Shown here: positions 8,971 to 16,342 of the stretch, in pieces
Position numbering within the stretch: position 1 is the first letter of the stretch
Layout: each line of letters starts with the position of its first letter
Source: an uncultured delta proteobacterium
GTDB taxonomy: Bacteria; Myxococcota_A; Polyangia; Polyangiales; Polyangiaceae
Assembly: GCA_903906315.1 (NCBI GenBank)
Contig: CAIVJW010000178.1
Span: 1 to 41,100, forward strand
Reading direction: 5' to 3'
Length of the DNA: 41,100 nt
Notes under the pieces: model-generated
Told to the model about the DNA's origin: nothing
Seen by the model: the letters and a program-made list of their open reading frames with translations, nothing else
Database searches by the model: none
Position numbers and translations under genes: made by a program

Positions 8971-8989
8971 AAGCCGTCGAATTCATTCG
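8971..8989 (+). repeat. Upstream element of RNA unit 1
   Basis: AAGCCGTCGAATTCATTCG. It matches 9268-9286 at 16 of 19 positions and sits exactly 9 bases before the sigma-54 -24 box in both units. In this copy an inverted repeat, TCGAAT-TC-ATTCGA, spans 8977-8990. It could be an activator site or simply part of the duplicated unit. Confidence 0.6.
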
Positions 8990-8998
8990 ATGGCATTG

Positions 8999-9014
8999 TG
9001 GCCCCAAGGTTGCA
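8999..9014 (+). promoter_or_regulatory. Sigma-54 (RpoN) promoter of RNA unit 1
   Basis: TGGCCCCAAGGTTGCA fits the -24/-12 consensus TGGCAC-N5-TTGCA with one mismatch (C for A in the -24 box). GG and GC are 12 bases apart, start to start, which is the strict sigma-54 spacing. The -12 C at 9013 puts +1 at about 9025, exactly the first base of the RNA hairpin. Confidence 0.8.
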
Positions 9015-9024
9015 TATACCGAAG

Positions 9025-9080
9025 ACGAAGCGCCCGCGGACGGTTTCCCCCCCCAGCCGTCGAGCGGGCGCTTCGTTTCT
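9025..9080 (+). ncRNA. Small hairpin RNA with C8 loop, unit 1
   Basis: Predicted sigma-54-dependent RNA of about 56 bases. It folds as a perfect 13-bp outer stem (9025-9037 with 9064-9076), a small G/GA internal loop, a 5-bp inner stem (9039-9043 with 9057-9061) and a 13-base loop containing eight consecutive C (9047-9054). It ends in TTTCT. Unit 2 has the same architecture with compensatory changes. No ORF fits the element. A C-rich loop suits pairing with G-rich ribosome binding sites. It could also be just a terminator, but no upstream gene on this strand needs one. Confidence 0.72.
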
Positions 9081-9089
9081 CCTGCTGCT

Positions 9090-9112
9090 GCTCGCGTGAT
9101 TGCACCGCGAGC
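9090..9112 (+). other. Second hairpin just downstream of RNA unit 1
   Basis: Stem GCTCGCG (9090-9096) with CGCGAGC (9106-9112) and a 9-base loop. It has no counterpart after unit 2, where the T-rich tract is better. It may act as the 3' end of unit 1 if transcription reads past the weak TTTCT. Confidence 0.35.
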
Positions 9113-9267
9113 GGATGGTGCCCGGGAGAAGGAATGGCCCGACGTTGCCCGCTCGCCGCACCGACGCGACGATTCGCTGGGCATGACGAGGGCCGAGCCG
9201 CAGCAAGCCATTCAGTTCCGTCGGGGCGGAATGGCATTTGTTGCATCAATGAAATTGCCCCAGGGGT

Positions 9268-9286
9268 AAGCCATCGACTTCACTCG
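9268..9286 (+). repeat. Upstream element of RNA unit 2
   Basis: AAGCCATCGACTTCACTCG. Second copy of the 19-base element at 8971-8989, again 9 bases before the -24 box. The inverted repeat seen in copy 1 is degraded here. Confidence 0.6.
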
Positions 9287-9295
9287 GCCAAAGCC

Positions 9296-9311
9296 TGGCA
9301 CCACCGTTGCT
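9296..9311 (+). promoter_or_regulatory. Sigma-54 (RpoN) promoter of RNA unit 2
   Basis: TGGCACCACCGTTGCT matches the TGGCAC-N5-TTGC(A/T) consensus completely, with correct 12-base GG-to-GC spacing. The -12 C at 9310 predicts +1 at about 9322, one base before the hairpin begins. Confidence 0.85.
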
Positions 9312-9321
9312 ATAGCCTTAT

Positions 9322-9380
9322 GACGGAGCGCCCGCGGATGGTTCCCCCCCCACCGTCGAGCAGGCGCTCCGTTTTCTTTT
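9322..9380 (+). ncRNA. Small hairpin RNA with C8 loop, unit 2
   Basis: Predicted RNA of about 59 bases. The 13-bp outer stem (9323-9335 with 9360-9372) has one C-A mismatch, followed by the same G/GA internal loop, a 5-bp inner stem (9337-9341 with 9353-9357) and an 11-base loop again holding exactly eight C (9344-9351). It ends in TTTTCTTTT, a good intrinsic terminator tail. Compared with unit 1, outer pair 4 changes A-U to G-C and the inner central pair changes C-G to U-G, so pairing is kept while sequence drifts. It is a paralogue of unit 1. Confidence 0.75.
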
Positions 9381-9660
9381 CTCCGTCCGGAAGGTGCGCG
9401 CGCAGGCCGAGTGGCCCCCCACCGACGAGGACGCGGACGGCGCCCAGCCCGCTTCGGGCGCGGCGGCGGTGAGGCGGGAGCCGTAGGGCGGCTCCGACCG
9501 TCCCGGTGTCCGCGCCTCCAGGGGTCACCGCCTCCCGCGCGCCATTGGCAGCGCTCGCCAACGGCCTTTCGTGGCCGCTCGGTCACCCCGGCCACACGCC
9601 ACCTGCGGAGAATCCCCGGCCGTCGTGGTAGGTCGCCGAGCGCCGCCCCCCCCCGTCGCG
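9381..9660. other. Intergenic remainder after the RNA pair
   Basis: No gene recognised. It holds a 7-bp hairpin (9477-9483 with 9489-9495) and a run of nine C (9646-9654) just before the end of the carboxyltransferase gene. Neither has a neighbouring promoter that I can recognise. Confidence 0.5.
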
Positions 9661-11223
9661 TCAAACCGGCACGATGCCGCGGCGCTTCGCGGGCCGCTCG
9701 ACGTGCTTCGTCCGCGCGAGGTCGAGGCCCCAGCCGATGGCGCGGCGGGTGTCGCGCGGATCGATGACGTCGTCGATGAGGCCCCAACCGGCGACCTTCA
9801 TCACGTCGATGTTCTTCTGGATCATCCCGACGATGCCTGCGCGCACCTCGGGCGGCGGCGGCGTGTCGCCGAACAGCTTGCGCGCGGCGATGCCCACCAT
9901 CCCCTCGGCGCCCATCACGCTGATCTCCGCGCTCGGCCAGCCGACGATGAGATCCGGCTCGTAGGCGCGACCGCACATCACGTAGTACCCGGCGCCGTAC
10001 GCCTTCCGGACCACGACAGTCACCTTCGGCACGGTCGCCGCGGCCATGACGTGGAGCATCTTGGCGCCGTGCCGGATGATGCCCTCGTGCTCGACCTTCG
10101 AGCCGACCATGAACCCGGGGACGTCCTGCAGGAAGACGAGCGGGATGCTGAAGGCGTCGCAGATCTGGATGAATCGAGCGGCCTTGTCGGCCGAGTCGAC
10201 GTCGAGGATGCCGCCGAGGTGGTTCGGCTGATTGGCCACGACGCCCACGGGCGCCCCACCGACGCGGGCCAGACAGGTGATGATCGATCGCGCCCAGCGG
10301 GGCTTCAGATCGAGCCACTCACCGTGATCGACGACCGCGCCGATGAGCTTGTACATGTCGTACGGCTTGCGCGGGTTCTCCGGGAGCAGGTCGAGGAGGG
10401 ACTCCTCGCGGCGGTCGATCGGGTCGGTGACGGGCAATCGCGGAGGGGCCTCGTCGCAGCTCGAGGGGAAGAAGGAGAGGTACCGCTTCACGATCGCGAT
10501 ACACTCGGCGTCGTTCGCCACCTCGCAGTCGCCGACTCCGCTCTTCGAGGTGTGGATCTTCGACCCGCCGAGCTCCTGCTCGCCGATCTCCTCGCCGGTC
10601 ACGGCCTTGACCAGCGCGGGGCCGCCGAGGGCCATCGAGCCCACGTTCTTCACCATCGGCACGAAGTCGGCGAGGCCGGGGATGTAGGCCGTCCCCGCGG
10701 CGCCGGGGCCGACCATCGCGGCCACCTGCGGGACGACTCCGCTCATGTGCACCTGCTCGCGGAAGAGGTGCCCCGATCCGGCGAAGAGCGAGATCATGTC
10801 CGGGTGGCTCGACCCCGGGTCGATGCGCGCGCCGCCCGAGTCGATGAACCACACCATCGGCCAGCGGCCGCGGAGCGCCATCTGGCGCATCCGGGTGACC
10901 TTCTCCTCGCCCGTGTGCCCGATGCTCCCGCCCTTCACGGTGAAGTCGTACGCCGCGGCGCACACCATCCGGCCGTCGACCTTGCCGAAGCCGCAGACGA
11001 CCGCGTCCGCCGCAGGGCGATCGGCGCCGTCGGGACCGGCCGCGAGCCCCATCTGGGTGCCGTGCATGCCGACCTCGAAGAAGACGCCGTCGTCGAAGAA
11101 GGCCGCGAAGCGCTCACGTGCCGTCAGCTTGCCGCGCGCGCGCTGCTTCGCGACGCGCTCGTCGCCGCCCATCTTGCGCACTTCCTCGCGGCGCGCCTCC
11201 AGATCCTTCACGAGATCACGCAT
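9661..11223 (-). CDS. Acyl-CoA carboxylase carboxyltransferase (beta) subunit
   Basis: 520 residues of the biotin-dependent carboxyltransferase family (propionyl-, methylcrotonyl- or geranyl-CoA carboxylase beta type). Two crotonase-like halves are visible. The N-half has FIDSGGARIDPGS and VVPQVAAMVGPGAAGTAYIP; the C-half has LVFLQDVPGFMVG and the GAGYYVMCGRAYEPD region. ATG 11223 begins the typical MRDLVKDLEARR. A GTG two codons upstream (11229) is better spaced from GGAGGT and may be the real start. It lies 94 bases downstream of the enoyl-CoA hydratase gene. No biotin carboxylase subunit is encoded nearby, so the alpha partner must be elsewhere; the substrate is unassigned. Confidence 0.92.
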   Translation of the reverse strand: MRDLVKDLEARREEVRKMGGDERVAKQRARGKLTARERFAAFFDDGVFFEVGMHGTQMGLAAGPDGADRPAADAVVCGFGKVDGRMVCAAAYDFTVKGGSIGHTGEEKVTRMRQMALRGRWPMVWFIDSGGARIDPGSSHPDMISLFAGSGHLFREQVHMSGVVPQVAAMVGPGAAGTAYIPGLADFVPMVKNVGSMALGGPALVKAVTGEEIGEQELGGSKIHTSKSGVGDCEVANDAECIAIVKRYLSFFPSSCDEAPPRLPVTDPIDRREESLLDLLPENPRKPYDMYKLIGAVVDHGEWLDLKPRWARSIITCLARVGGAPVGVVANQPNHLGGILDVDSADKAARFIQICDAFSIPLVFLQDVPGFMVGSKVEHEGIIRHGAKMLHVMAAATVPKVTVVVRKAYGAGYYVMCGRAYEPDLIVGWPSAEISVMGAEGMVGIAARKLFGDTPPPPEVRAGIVGMIQKNIDVMKVAGWGLIDDVIDPRDTRRAIGWGLDLARTKHVERPAKRRGIVPV

Positions 11224-11317
11224 GTTCACGAAGCCACCTCCATCGTGCCAATGGGCCCCCGGCACGGCCGGGACCGGATTCCAATCATGCCCGCGCGGCG
11301 GGCCGGGCGGGGGCGTG

Positions 11318-12103
11318 TCACTTGCCCGACCAGCGCGGGGGGCGCTTCTCCAGGAAGGCCGTGAGGCCCTCGCGGGCGTCGTCCGTCGCGAGGACGCCGG
11401 CGAGGCGCTCACGGAGCAGCGGGAGCGCGGTGGCGAGGTCGAGGTCGTCCTGCGCCGCGAATGCCTCGAGCCCGAGGCGCACCGTGACCGGGCTCTTAGT
11501 GCCGATCATGTCGGTGAGGCGCGCGACCGCGGCGTCGAGATCGGCCGCGTCGACGGCGCGCCCCACGAGGCCTATCGAGGCCGCCTCGTCGGCGTCGATG
11601 CGCTCGCCCGACAGCATCAGCTCGAGCAGGCGGCGCCGGGGCACCACGCGCGCGAGCACGGCCATGATCATCATCGGGAACAGGCCGACGTTGATCTCGG
11701 GCGTGCCGAGCTTGGCCCCACGGGCCGCGACCGCGAAGTGCGACGCCGCCACGAGCCCGAGGCCGCCGCCCATGGCGTGCCCGTTCACGCGGGCCACGAC
11801 GGGCTTCGACGATCGGACGAGGGCGAGGAGCAGATCGGCGTAGTCGCCCCTGTGCGGGAGATCGCTCTCCCCTGCCCCGCCCGTCATCTGCGCGAAGTCG
11901 CCCCCGGCGCAGAATGCGTCGCCGGCGCCCGTCAGCACGAGGGATCGGACCTCGGGGTCACAGGCCGCGTCGGCGAGGGCCCAGAGCAGCTCATTGACCA
12001 TCACGGGGCCGATGGCGTTCTTCCGGGCGGGGTTTCTCAGCGTGATGCGCAGGACGCCTCCGGTGCGGGCGACCTCGATCATTCCATATGCGCGCCCGGT
12101 CAC
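11318..12103 (-). CDS. Enoyl-CoA hydratase/isomerase family protein
   Basis: 261 residues of the crotonase fold. Oxyanion-hole segments are CAGGDFAQM and GHAMGGGLGL, and the family Glu appears in LGTPEINVGLFP. GTG 12103 overlaps the upstream BKACE stop (GTGA), suggesting coupling. ATG 12082, seven codons later, is the alternative and matches the family's usual N-terminus. Together with BKACE and the carboxyltransferase it points to degradation of an acyl-CoA formed from a beta-keto acid or branched-chain substrate. The exact reaction is not readable. Confidence 0.9.
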   Translation of the reverse strand: MTGRAYGMIEVARTGGVLRITLRNPARKNAIGPVMVNELLWALADAACDPEVRSLVLTGAGDAFCAGGDFAQMTGGAGESDLPHRGDYADLLLALVRSSKPVVARVNGHAMGGGLGLVAASHFAVAARGAKLGTPEINVGLFPMMIMAVLARVVPRRRLLELMLSGERIDADEAASIGLVGRAVDAADLDAAVARLTDMIGTKSPVTVRLGLEAFAAQDDLDLATALPLLRERLAGVLATDDAREGLTAFLEKRPPRWSGK

Positions 12104-13008
12104 GGCGCGCCCCGGAGCCCGAGGATCTGCCGAGCCTCCTCGACCGTCGCCGGCCGGCGCCCGACGTCGCGGGTCAGGCGCGCCGCCACCTCGACCAGCT
12201 CTCCGTTGCTCTTGGCCATCTCGCCGCTCGGCAGATAGAGGTGGTCCTCGAGGCCCGTGCGGATGTTGCCGCCGAGCACGAGCGCCGTGGCGAGCATGCG
12301 CCAGTGGCCGTGGCTGATGCCGATGACCTCCCACTCCGACCCGGGCAGCATGAGCTTGGTCTGGAGCTGGAGCGACTCGACGTGCCCGGGGATGCCACCG
12401 AGGACGTTCACGATGAACGAGAACTGGAGCGGAGGCCGGAGCAGGCCCATGTCGACAAGCGGCGCGATTCCCGCCGTGTGCCCGGAGTCGAAGCACTCGA
12501 GCTCGGGCTTCACGCCGGACTCGTTCATGGCCTCGAGGAGCTTCGCGATCTTGCCGTACGGGTTCGGGAAGATCATCTCGAAGTCGAACTGCTTGCGAGC
12601 CCGCGAGTACTTCGCGTAGTTCATCGTGCCCATGTTCAGGGCTGCGATCTCGGGCTTGCTCTCGCGGATCGTCGTCGTCTGGTCGGCGACGTCGTCGAGG
12701 AGGGTGCCCGTCGAGAAGTTGAGGATAACGGGGCAACGCCGCTGGACCTCCTCCTTGATGCGGGCGAACGTCGCCGGCGAGAACGTCGGCGATCCGTCGT
12801 CGTTGCGAGCGTGGAGGTGGACGGCGGCGGCGCCCGCCTCGTACGCGCGGCGGGCCTCCTCGCCGATCTCCGCGGGCGTGTACGGGATCGCGGGGCATTG
12901 ACGGCGATTGGCGAGCACGCCCGAGAGCGCGCACGTGATCACGCAGACGTCGGGGTCCCGAGCCCCCGAACTCCTCTGCTCCCCGGTGAACGTCGGCTTC
13001 TCTCTCAT
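12100..13008 (-). CDS. Beta-keto acid cleavage enzyme (BKACE, DUF849)
   Basis: 302 residues of the DUF849/BKACE family, Zn-dependent enzymes that condense a beta-keto acid with acetyl-CoA to release acetoacetate and a new acyl-CoA (Kce is the lysine-fermentation member). Seen: [10 protein letters not shown] near the N-terminus, the metal-binding VHLHARN, LNFSTG, NMGTMNY, ECFDSGH and [13 protein letters not shown] 13008 overlaps the marR stop (ATGA). It is thus the first enzyme of a MarR-controlled operon. Substrate specificity cannot be deduced by eye. Confidence 0.92.
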   Translation of the reverse strand: MREKPTFTGEQRSSGARDPDVCVITCALSGVLANRRQCPAIPYTPAEIGEEARRAYEAGAAAVHLHARNDDGSPTFSPATFARIKEEVQRRCPVILNFSTGTLLDDVADQTTTIRESKPEIAALNMGTMNYAKYSRARKQFDFEMIFPNPYGKIAKLLEAMNESGVKPELECFDSGHTAGIAPLVDMGLLRPPLQFSFIVNVLGGIPGHVESLQLQTKLMLPGSEWEVIGISHGHWRMLATALVLGGNIRTGLEDHLYLPSGEMAKSNGELVEVAARLTRDVGRRPATVEEARQILGLRGAP

Positions 13009-13505
13009 GGCTCCTCGGTTCGGTCGTCGGCGGCGCCCACCCCGCGGGCGGCGACGCGGTTTCGCACGCGCTTCTGCAGCTTGCTCAGGATGCGGAGCAG
13101 GTCGCGCAGGTCCGCGACCGAGAGGTCGAGGAGCGCGCCGCGGAAGATCTCCATGGGCTCGACCGCGATCTGCCGCGCGAGCCCAGCTCCCTTGTCCGTC
13201 AGGCGGATGTAGACGACCCGCCGATCCGTCGTGGAGCGCTCGCGCGTGACGAGCCCCTCGCGCTCCATGCGAAAGATGATGCCCGTCACCGTGCTGTTCT
13301 GGGCCCGGATGCGCTCCGACAAGCTCGACAGCGAGAGGTCGCCGAACGTCTCGAGGAGCTTGAGCACCGTGAGCTGCGGCCCGGTGAGGCCGACCGCGCG
13401 GGCCATGCCCTTCGTGAGCCGGCGCGACTCCGTGTAGAGGTAGATGATCGTCTCGACGATCCCGTCGACCTCGCGCTTGTGCTCTGGGGGTAGCTCGGAC
13501 GCCAC
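13005..13505 (-). CDS. MarR-family transcriptional regulator
   Basis: 166 residues from GTG 13505. A winged helix-turn-helix is visible: LTGPQLTVLKLLETFGDLSL, the recognition helix NSTVTGIIFRMEREGLV, and the wing with the DRR signature (STTDRRVVYIRLT), followed by C-terminal dimerisation helices. First gene of the operon and immediately upstream of BKACE, so it probably senses an aromatic or acyl-CoA intermediate and represses its own operon. An inverted repeat lies just before its start codon. Confidence 0.93.
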   Translation of the reverse strand: MASELPPEHKREVDGIVETIIYLYTESRRLTKGMARAVGLTGPQLTVLKLLETFGDLSLSSLSERIRAQNSTVTGIIFRMEREGLVTRERSTTDRRVVYIRLTDKGAGLARQIAVEPMEIFRGALLDLSVADLRDLLRILSKLQKRVRNRVAARGVGAADDRTEEP

Positions 13506-13509
13506 GATG

Positions 13510-13523
13510 CTTCGCGTACGAAG
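13510..13523. promoter_or_regulatory. Candidate MarR operator
   Basis: Inverted repeat CTTCG-CGTA-CGAAG, 5 bases upstream of the marR GTG. Its position over the expected -10/+1 region fits autorepression. Inference from position and symmetry only. Confidence 0.45.
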
Positions 13524-13542
13524 TAATTCCGGCGAGCCGGCG

Positions 13543-13548
13543 CGTCAA
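13543..13548 (-). promoter_or_regulatory. Candidate -35 box for the marR operon
   Basis: On the minus strand TTGACG matches 5 of 6 bases of the -35 consensus. A poor -10 (TTACTT) follows after 16 bases and abuts the candidate operator. Confidence 0.35.
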
Positions 13549-13572
13549 GCCGCCGGCCCCGCCCGCGCGCCC

Positions 13573-14781
13573 TCAGCGCGGCGCGGCGCTGCTCTCGAGG
13601 CCGTCGAGCTCGGTCAGCACGGCCTTGACCCGCGGGTCGCTGGGGTCGAGCGCGCGCGCCTTCTCGTAGGCCGCGCGCGCCTCCTTGTACGCGCCCGACT
13701 GGGCGAGCGCGTTGCCGAGGTTGATCCACGCGCTGCCGAGCTTGTCGTCGAGGGCGAGCGCCTCGCGATAGAGCGCCACGGCGCGCGGCACGTCGCCCTT
13801 GAGGTGGTGGGCGTAGCCGAGGTTCGACCGGAAGGTCGCGCGCTTCGGCGCAGCCGCCACGGCCGCGTCGAGGTGGGGAATGGCGCGGGCCGGGTCGTTC
13901 AGCGAGAGCAGGGCCGTGCCGAGGTCGTTCTGCACGCGCGCGTCGGTCGGCGCGACTCGGGCGGCGCGCTCGTAGGCCACCACGGCCTCCTGGGCGCGGC
14001 CTGCGGCGAGGAGGGCGGTGCCGAGGTTGCACTGGCGCTCCGGGTCGCCGGGGGCGAGCTCGGCGGCGCGGCCGATCTCGCGAATGGCGTCGTCGAGGCG
14101 ACCGCGGGCCAGGTGCGCGACGCCGAGCGCCGAGTGGGCCTCCGCGTCGTTCGGCGCGAGCGCGACGGCGCGAGAGAGGTGGACGTCGGCCTCGTCCGCC
14201 TTGCCGAGGACGAGCAGCGTGCGGCCGAGCTCGACACGCGCCGGCGCGTACGCCGCGTCGAGCTTCACGGCGCGCTCGAGCTCGCGGGCCGCGGCGAGCG
14301 CGCCGGCGCTCTTCGGAGCGGATGCGTACTCCGTCGGGACACCGTCCTTCGCGAGGCGCACGCGAGCCAGGCCGACGCCCGGAGCCGCGTCCTTCCACTC
14401 GATCTTGGCGGCGGCGCGATAGGCCTGCTCGGCTGCGCGGTATTCGCCGCGCGCGAGGGCCGCATCGCCGGCCTCGAGCGCCTTGTCCGCGGGCGTGCCG
14501 GTCCCGCGCGCGACGCGCGCCGGAGGCGGAGGCGTGACGACGGACGGGGGCGCGGCGGGAGCAGGGTCGACCGGGGGCGCCTGCGGGAGCGGCGGAGGCG
14601 CGAAGACAAGCGGCGGCGCCGCGGGCGACGGGGGCGGCCCCGCCGGCGCGGGAGCAGGGGGCCGCACGACCGGCGGGGGCGCGGTGGGCCACGCCGAGGT
14701 CGGCGCCGGGTCGGTCGCGCAGGCGGCGACGCACGCGGCGAGGAGGGCGACGAGCTGCGGGCGGGCGCGCACGCCGCTCAC
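13573..14781 (-). CDS. TPR-repeat lipoprotein
   Basis: 402 residues. The GTG start overlaps the spoVR stop (GTGA). A short basic N-terminus is followed by a hydrophobic stretch with lipobox-like cysteines (LLAAC, VAAC), then a Pro/Ala linker (about residues 25-90) and some eight TPR units with classic spacing (for example [56 protein letters not shown]). It should be an envelope-anchored scaffold for protein contacts. Coupling to SpoVR suggests a shared role, which is inferred. Confidence 0.87.
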   Translation of the reverse strand: MSGVRARPQLVALLAACVAACATDPAPTSAWPTAPPPVVRPPAPAPAGPPPSPAAPPLVFAPPPLPQAPPVDPAPAAPPSVVTPPPPARVARGTGTPADKALEAGDAALARGEYRAAEQAYRAAAKIEWKDAAPGVGLARVRLAKDGVPTEYASAPKSAGALAAARELERAVKLDAAYAPARVELGRTLLVLGKADEADVHLSRAVALAPNDAEAHSALGVAHLARGRLDDAIREIGRAAELAPGDPERQCNLGTALLAAGRAQEAVVAYERAARVAPTDARVQNDLGTALLSLNDPARAIPHLDAAVAAAPKRATFRSNLGYAHHLKGDVPRAVALYREALALDDKLGSAWINLGNALAQSGAYKEARAAYEKARALDPSDPRVKAVLTELDGLESSAAPR

Positions 14782-16337
14782 ACCGTGTACGGAGCGCTGG
14801 AGTGCTCCTTGCCGTCGAAGCGGAGCAGCATCGCCTTGCCCTCGACCTTGGTGGCGACCGCGACCGGCCGCTTCCACACGCGAACGAGCGCGTTCAACGT
14901 CTCGCGCGCGTAGTCGGCCCGGAGGTCGACGCCCCCGTGGGCGTGCTCGAGGAGGAGCTCTCCGCGATTCGAGAAGTTCGAGTCCACGACGCGGATGTAG
15001 GGATCGCCGAAGTTGGTCAGCTGGAAGAGGAACTTCTCCTTGACCTCCTTGAACTCGCGGGTCTCGATCTCGTAGCGGTCGTTCCGGCCCGAGAAGCCGA
15101 AGGTGTACATCTTCTGCGCGATGACGAACTCGGGAGTCAGGAACTCGTCGATGAAGGTCACGTCGTTGTAGAGCGCCCGCACCTGGAAGATCTTCTGCTG
15201 GCCGAGGCCGAGGCGGAGGTCCCAGCTGCGCTTGGCGTCGAGGTCGCTGCACTCGTCCCACTCGCGCCCGAACTGGCCCTTGTTCCACCGATCCTCGATG
15301 TAGCGGTAGAGCTCGACGCCGACCTTGTAGGGGTTGATTCGGCCGGGCGACGTGGCCATCACGCCGGCGTTGCTCTCGGCGTAGTCGATGATCTCCGAGG
15401 CGTCGAGGACGCGCTCCGTCATCATCTTCGAGTGCCAGTACGACGCCCAGCCCTCGTTCATGATCTTCGTCTGCCGCTGGGGGACGAAGTAGTAGGCCTC
15501 CTCGCGGATCACGTCGAGGACGTCGCGCTCCCAGCGCTCGAGCGGCGCGTGATCGAGCAGGAACTTGAGCACGTCGCGGTCGGGGCGCTCGGGCACCCTG
15601 CGCTCGGGGCGGCGCAGCTCCTCGCGGCGCTTGCGCTCCTTCTGCAGCTCCACCTCCGGGTTGATGAACGCGTCCATGTACTCGTTCGCTCGGAGGCGCG
15701 GGACGCTGACGGGCTCCTCCTCGGCCTCCTCGTCGCGCGGCGCGGTGCGACCGGCGAAGGGCTGCCAGGGGTCGATGAGGTTCTCGAGCGACAGGCACTG
15801 ATCGAGGAAGGCCTCGACCTTGTTGATCCCGTGGCGCTCGATGTGGCGGGAGATGCGCGAGCCGTGGTTCGCCATCTTGTCGATCCACTTGCGGTCGGGG
15901 TCGTAGCCCGCGACCCGCTTCACGGGATCGATCGTGGCGCCCTTCTGGTCGAGGTCGGTCGCGCGGAAGCAGAAGTTATGCTTGAAGAAGTCCACGTGGG
16001 CCATCACGTGGGCCATGACGAGCTTCTGCTCGGTCAGGGAGTTGCCCTCGAGGAGATAGGCATACGAAGGGTTGTTGTTGATGACCATCTCGTAGATCTT
16101 CGAGAGGCCGTATTCGTAGCTCTTGGAGAGCTGCTCGTACTCCATGCCGAAGCGCCAGTGCGGGTAGCGGCTCGGAAAGCCGCCGTACGCGGCGATCTCG
16201 TTCATCTGGTCGTACGTGAGCATCTCGAAGACGATCGGGAAGAAGTCGAGCCCGAAGGCGCGGGCGATCTTCTCGATGCGCTGCTGCTCGACGGAGAGGT
16301 AACGCGGCAGCGAGGTGTTCAGGGCGAACTTGCTCAT
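14778..16337 (-). CDS. SpoVR family protein
   Basis: 519 residues, typical of SpoVR/YcgB. Recognisable family stretches include [74 protein letters not shown] and [19 protein letters not shown]. SpoVR is needed for spore cortex in Bacillus, and in proteobacteria it is co-encoded with PrkA and YeaH under stress control; its biochemistry is unresolved. ATG 16337 lies five bases after the DUF444 stop. PrkA is not found beside it here. Confidence 0.96.
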   Translation of the reverse strand: MSKFALNTSLPRYLSVEQQRIEKIARAFGLDFFPIVFEMLTYDQMNEIAAYGGFPSRYPHWRFGMEYEQLSKSYEYGLSKIYEMVINNNPSYAYLLEGNSLTEQKLVMAHVMAHVDFFKHNFCFRATDLDQKGATIDPVKRVAGYDPDRKWIDKMANHGSRISRHIERHGINKVEAFLDQCLSLENLIDPWQPFAGRTAPRDEEAEEEPVSVPRLRANEYMDAFINPEVELQKERKRREELRRPERRVPERPDRDVLKFLLDHAPLERWERDVLDVIREEAYYFVPQRQTKIMNEGWASYWHSKMMTERVLDASEIIDYAESNAGVMATSPGRINPYKVGVELYRYIEDRWNKGQFGREWDECSDLDAKRSWDLRLGLGQQKIFQVRALYNDVTFIDEFLTPEFVIAQKMYTFGFSGRNDRYEIETREFKEVKEKFLFQLTNFGDPYIRVVDSNFSNRGELLLEHAHGGVDLRADYARETLNALVRVWKRPVAVATKVEGKAMLLRFDGKEHSSAPYTV

Positions 16338-16342
16338 GGGCC

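Noticed and set aside
9135-9149. Third sigma-54-like site (TGGCCC...TTGCCC) between the two RNA units
   Set aside because: GG-to-GC spacing is 11, one short of the required 12. No hairpin with a C-loop follows and the 19-base element is absent.
9232-9245. TGGCATTTGTTGCA as a sigma-54 promoter
   Set aside because: Spacing is two bases short, and no structured element follows at the expected distance.
8896-9269. Small open frames in the RNA gap read as proteins
   Set aside because: Translations are low-complexity and frame-inconsistent, without ribosome sites. The structured RNA model explains the conserved segments better.
9646-9654. C9 run as the loop of a third hairpin RNA
   Set aside because: The flanking bases do not form a stem and there is no sigma-54 box upstream.
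13543-13548. A strong vegetative promoter for the marR operon
   Set aside because: The -35 is good but no convincing -10 at 16-18 bases could be found, so it is kept only as a weak candidate.
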